Of a stretch of DNA of 6,180 nt, positions 4,998-6,180 are shown in pieces. This DNA is from an uncultured bacterium. GTDB lineage: Bacteria; Cyanobacteriota; Vampirovibrionia; Gastranaerophilales; Gastranaerophilaceae. The number at the start of each line of letters is the position of its first letter. Positions within the stretch are counted from its first letter, which is position 1. A model generated the notes under the pieces. It saw nothing but the letters and a program-made list of their open reading frames with translations, ran no database searches and was not told the DNA's origin. The translations under genes were made by a program, and so were the position numbers. The DNA lies in NCBI GenBank assembly GCA_900547585.1, contig URHD01000094.1, positions 1 to 6,180 on the forward strand, written 5' to 3'.

Positions 4998-6038
4998 ATG
5001 AAAATTTCAACCATTGCCAAATACGTAGATCAACCGGTTGTCCTAAACGGTTTGCAAAAGAAAATGCCGGCGCTTTTGATAGGCGGAGGCAGCGCTTTCG
5101 GGCTTTATGACGTTTATAAACACAGAAAAGACAAAAAAAGTGATGAAAAACGTGCACTGAAATCCGTCATCGTGATTGGTTCAACCATTGCGGCATCTAT
5201 TATCGGAACAAGGGGGCTAAAAGTCGGGGGAAAGCAGATTTTTGAAGGATTGATGGAGAATAAGCCGCTAAAAGAAATTCTCAAAGAGCAAACTGCGGCA
5301 GTTAATAAATTCATCGTAAATTCCGGCACAAAAGACAAAAATGTGCTTTCCATTCTGGAAAAATCCAAGAAAGGAAAGTTAAAAGTTAATGAGATTGACT
5401 CTCTAATCCAAAAAATACCGGATTCAAAACACAAAAATGAGCTTTTTGATGTAATTTTGCCAAAACCGAAAAATGTAGATTCGCATGAAATTTTTTCCGA
5501 GATAAAACGACTTTCTTTGCTGGGGCTTGTGCCGGTCGCTGGCGGAATTGCGGGCGGGCTTGCCGCCGACAAAATTACCGGCTCCTCCAGCAAAAAGTCG
5601 GTTGCAAACAAGATAAAAGAGGGATTTTACCAGTATTTTGCGAACATTTTTCTGTGTAATGTAGGCGCTGGAGCTGCATTATACGGGGCAGAGAAGCTCC
5701 AGTCGGCGAAAATTATAAAGCCGCTTTCTCCGATAAAAAAAATGGGGGTAATACTTGCCGGCATTACAACAACAGGAATTATTGGCGGTAGTTTTATAGC
5801 AAATTATCTCAGCAAGAAGATTATAGACCCGCTTTTCGGTCAAAAAGAAAAGCACAAAAGGCTTTACGACGAAAGAAAGCCTGAAATGCTGGATATTGCA
5901 CTTCATATCGACGATATTGCAACAGCGGGAGTACTTTCCGGGTTAAAATGGATTGAGCCGGCGCTGCCGTTTCTTTATTCTATTTCCGGATACCGCGCGG
6001 GAATCGGCTACAGGAACGGAGAGAAACATCACCATTAG
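4998..6038 (+). CDS. Unknown Gly/Ala-rich multi-pass membrane protein
   Basis: A complete 346-residue protein that I do not recognise as any functionally characterised family. Hydrophobic, glycine- and alanine-rich stretches are at about 24-37, 54-70, 172-190, 213-230, 248-268 and 307-335, so several may cross or enter the membrane. They are separated by Lys-rich polar stretches, the longest being 75-170. Glycine patterns such as GGIAGGLAA (182-190) and GIIGGSFIA (260-268) suggest close helix packing. The C-terminal part has a conserved-looking polar segment, ERKPEMLDIALHIDDIATAG (292-311), then WIEPALPFLYSISGYRAGIGYRN. It ends in EKHHH, a natural three-histidine tail. The start is set by AAGG (4987-4990) 7 bases upstream. 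A palindrome-covered promoter lies just before it, hinting at metal-linked control. The style resembles hypothetical proteins of Gastranaerophilales, from memory only. Confidence 0.88.
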   Translation: MKISTIAKYVDQPVVLNGLQKKMPALLIGGGSAFGLYDVYKHRKDKKSDEKRALKSVIVIGSTIAASIIGTRGLKVGGKQIFEGLMENKPLKEILKEQTAAVNKFIVNSGTKDKNVLSILEKSKKGKLKVNEIDSLIQKIPDSKHKNELFDVILPKPKNVDSHEIFSEIKRLSLLGLVPVAGGIAGGLAADKITGSSSKKSVANKIKEGFYQYFANIFLCNVGAGAALYGAEKLQSAKIIKPLSPIKKMGVILAGITTTGIIGGSFIANYLSKKIIDPLFGQKEKHKRLYDERKPEMLDIALHIDDIATAGVLSGLKWIEPALPFLYSISGYRAGIGYRNGEKHHH

Positions 6039-6053
6039 TCATAAAGCAGTTTG

Positions 6054-6083
6054 AAAAAAAGAGGCGGTTTTGTCCGCCTCTTT
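6054..6083. terminator. Bidirectional rho-independent terminator
   Basis: AAAGAGGCGG (6058-6067) pairs perfectly with CCGCCTCTTT (6074-6083) around the 6-base loop TTTTGT. The run of seven As (6054-6060) becomes a U-tract when transcribed from the minus strand, so it is strongest for the clpB-like gene. In the plus direction UUU then CAAUUAUU follows, which is weaker but usable. It sits between convergent genes, 16 bases after one stop and 4 from the other. Confidence 0.85.
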
Positions 6084-6086
6084 CAA

Positions 6087-6180
6087 TTATTCAAACACAA
6101 TTTCATCATCTTTTGCATCAACAGTAATCGTATCGCCCGTTTTGAACTTTTGTGCAAGGATATCTTTTGCAAGCGGGTTT
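6087..6180 (-). CDS. clpB: ClpB-like AAA+ disaggregase, C-terminal end only
   Basis: The last 30 codons and stop of a gene entering from the right edge. The readable end, NPLAKDILAQKFKTGDTI then TVDAKDDEIVFE, matches the extreme C-terminus of Hsp100/ClpB proteins: the NPLA-x-x-IL motif of the D2 small subdomain, followed by a GDTI-x-VD strand pair. The NPLA form favours ClpB over ClpC, whose usual form is closer to DPLSE. ClpB uses ATP to pull proteins out of aggregates together with DnaK. Only about 30 residues are visible, so catalytic motifs cannot be checked. The stop is followed at once by the strong terminator. Confidence 0.75.
   Translation of the reverse strand, partial: NPLAKDILAQKFKTGDTITVDAKDDEIVFE

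Noticed and set aside
5114..5611. 165-residue open frame on the minus strand inside the membrane protein gene
   Set aside because: It is fully antisense to a well-formed gene with ribosome site and membrane segments, has no recognisable motif, and its Ser/Phe-rich composition mirrors the Lys/Glu-rich coding strand.
1..6180. CRISPR arrays, tRNA/rRNA genes, IS ends, riboswitches
   Set aside because: I found no repeated spacer-type units, no tRNA or rRNA-like sequences, no transposase frame and no recognisable riboswitch core on either strand.

Overview
The window is 6.2 kb of bacterial DNA with compact genes and good Shine-Dalgarno sites. It reads as a fairly AT-rich anaerobe. The best markers are a Rex NADH/NAD+ sensor, a DtxR/MntR-type metalloregulator, a MATE exporter, a DUF486 membrane protein and the C-terminus of a ClpB-like disaggregase. 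The 346-residue Gly/Ala-rich membrane protein reminds me of proteins from gut Melainabacteria (Gastranaerophilales). That assignment comes from memory of family style and is only weakly supported.

Left part (1-1470). A minus-strand gene enters from the left edge and starts at 1074. Its 358 visible residues combine an N-terminal PD-(D/E)XK nuclease-like domain, of the type I restriction HsdR_N kind, with a P-loop NTPase domain. This is the layout of STAND/Avs-like anti-phage effectors. The gene and the 396-base intergenic region beside it are visibly more AT-rich than the rest, which suggests an acquired defence locus.

Middle part (1471-3780). A small orphan protein resembles one domain of the aspartate/glutamate racemase fold but lacks the catalytic cysteine. 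A likely hairpin terminator follows, then a complete 465-residue MATE transporter. The MATE gene converges with a DUF486 gene with no bases between them: the two stop codons sit back to back as TAGCTA.

Right part (3763-6180). A 67-85 base divergent region serves DUF486 (minus) and rex (plus). It carries a 20-base inverted repeat and a TCGTGA-N6-TCGTGA direct repeat over the probable rex promoter. rex and the DtxR/MntR-like gene are 12 bases apart and form an operon. Next comes a consensus TTGACA promoter with a perfect 22-base palindrome over its -10/start region, leading into the unknown 346-residue membrane protein. The simplest reading is a redox- and metal-responsive regulatory cassette, with the membrane protein as a candidate target of the metalloregulator. 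A strong bidirectional hairpin terminator separates that gene from the convergent clpB-like gene that leaves the window on the right.

The two leads most worth following are the nuclease-NTPase defence-type gene on the left and the metalloregulator/palindrome/unknown membrane protein unit on the right.
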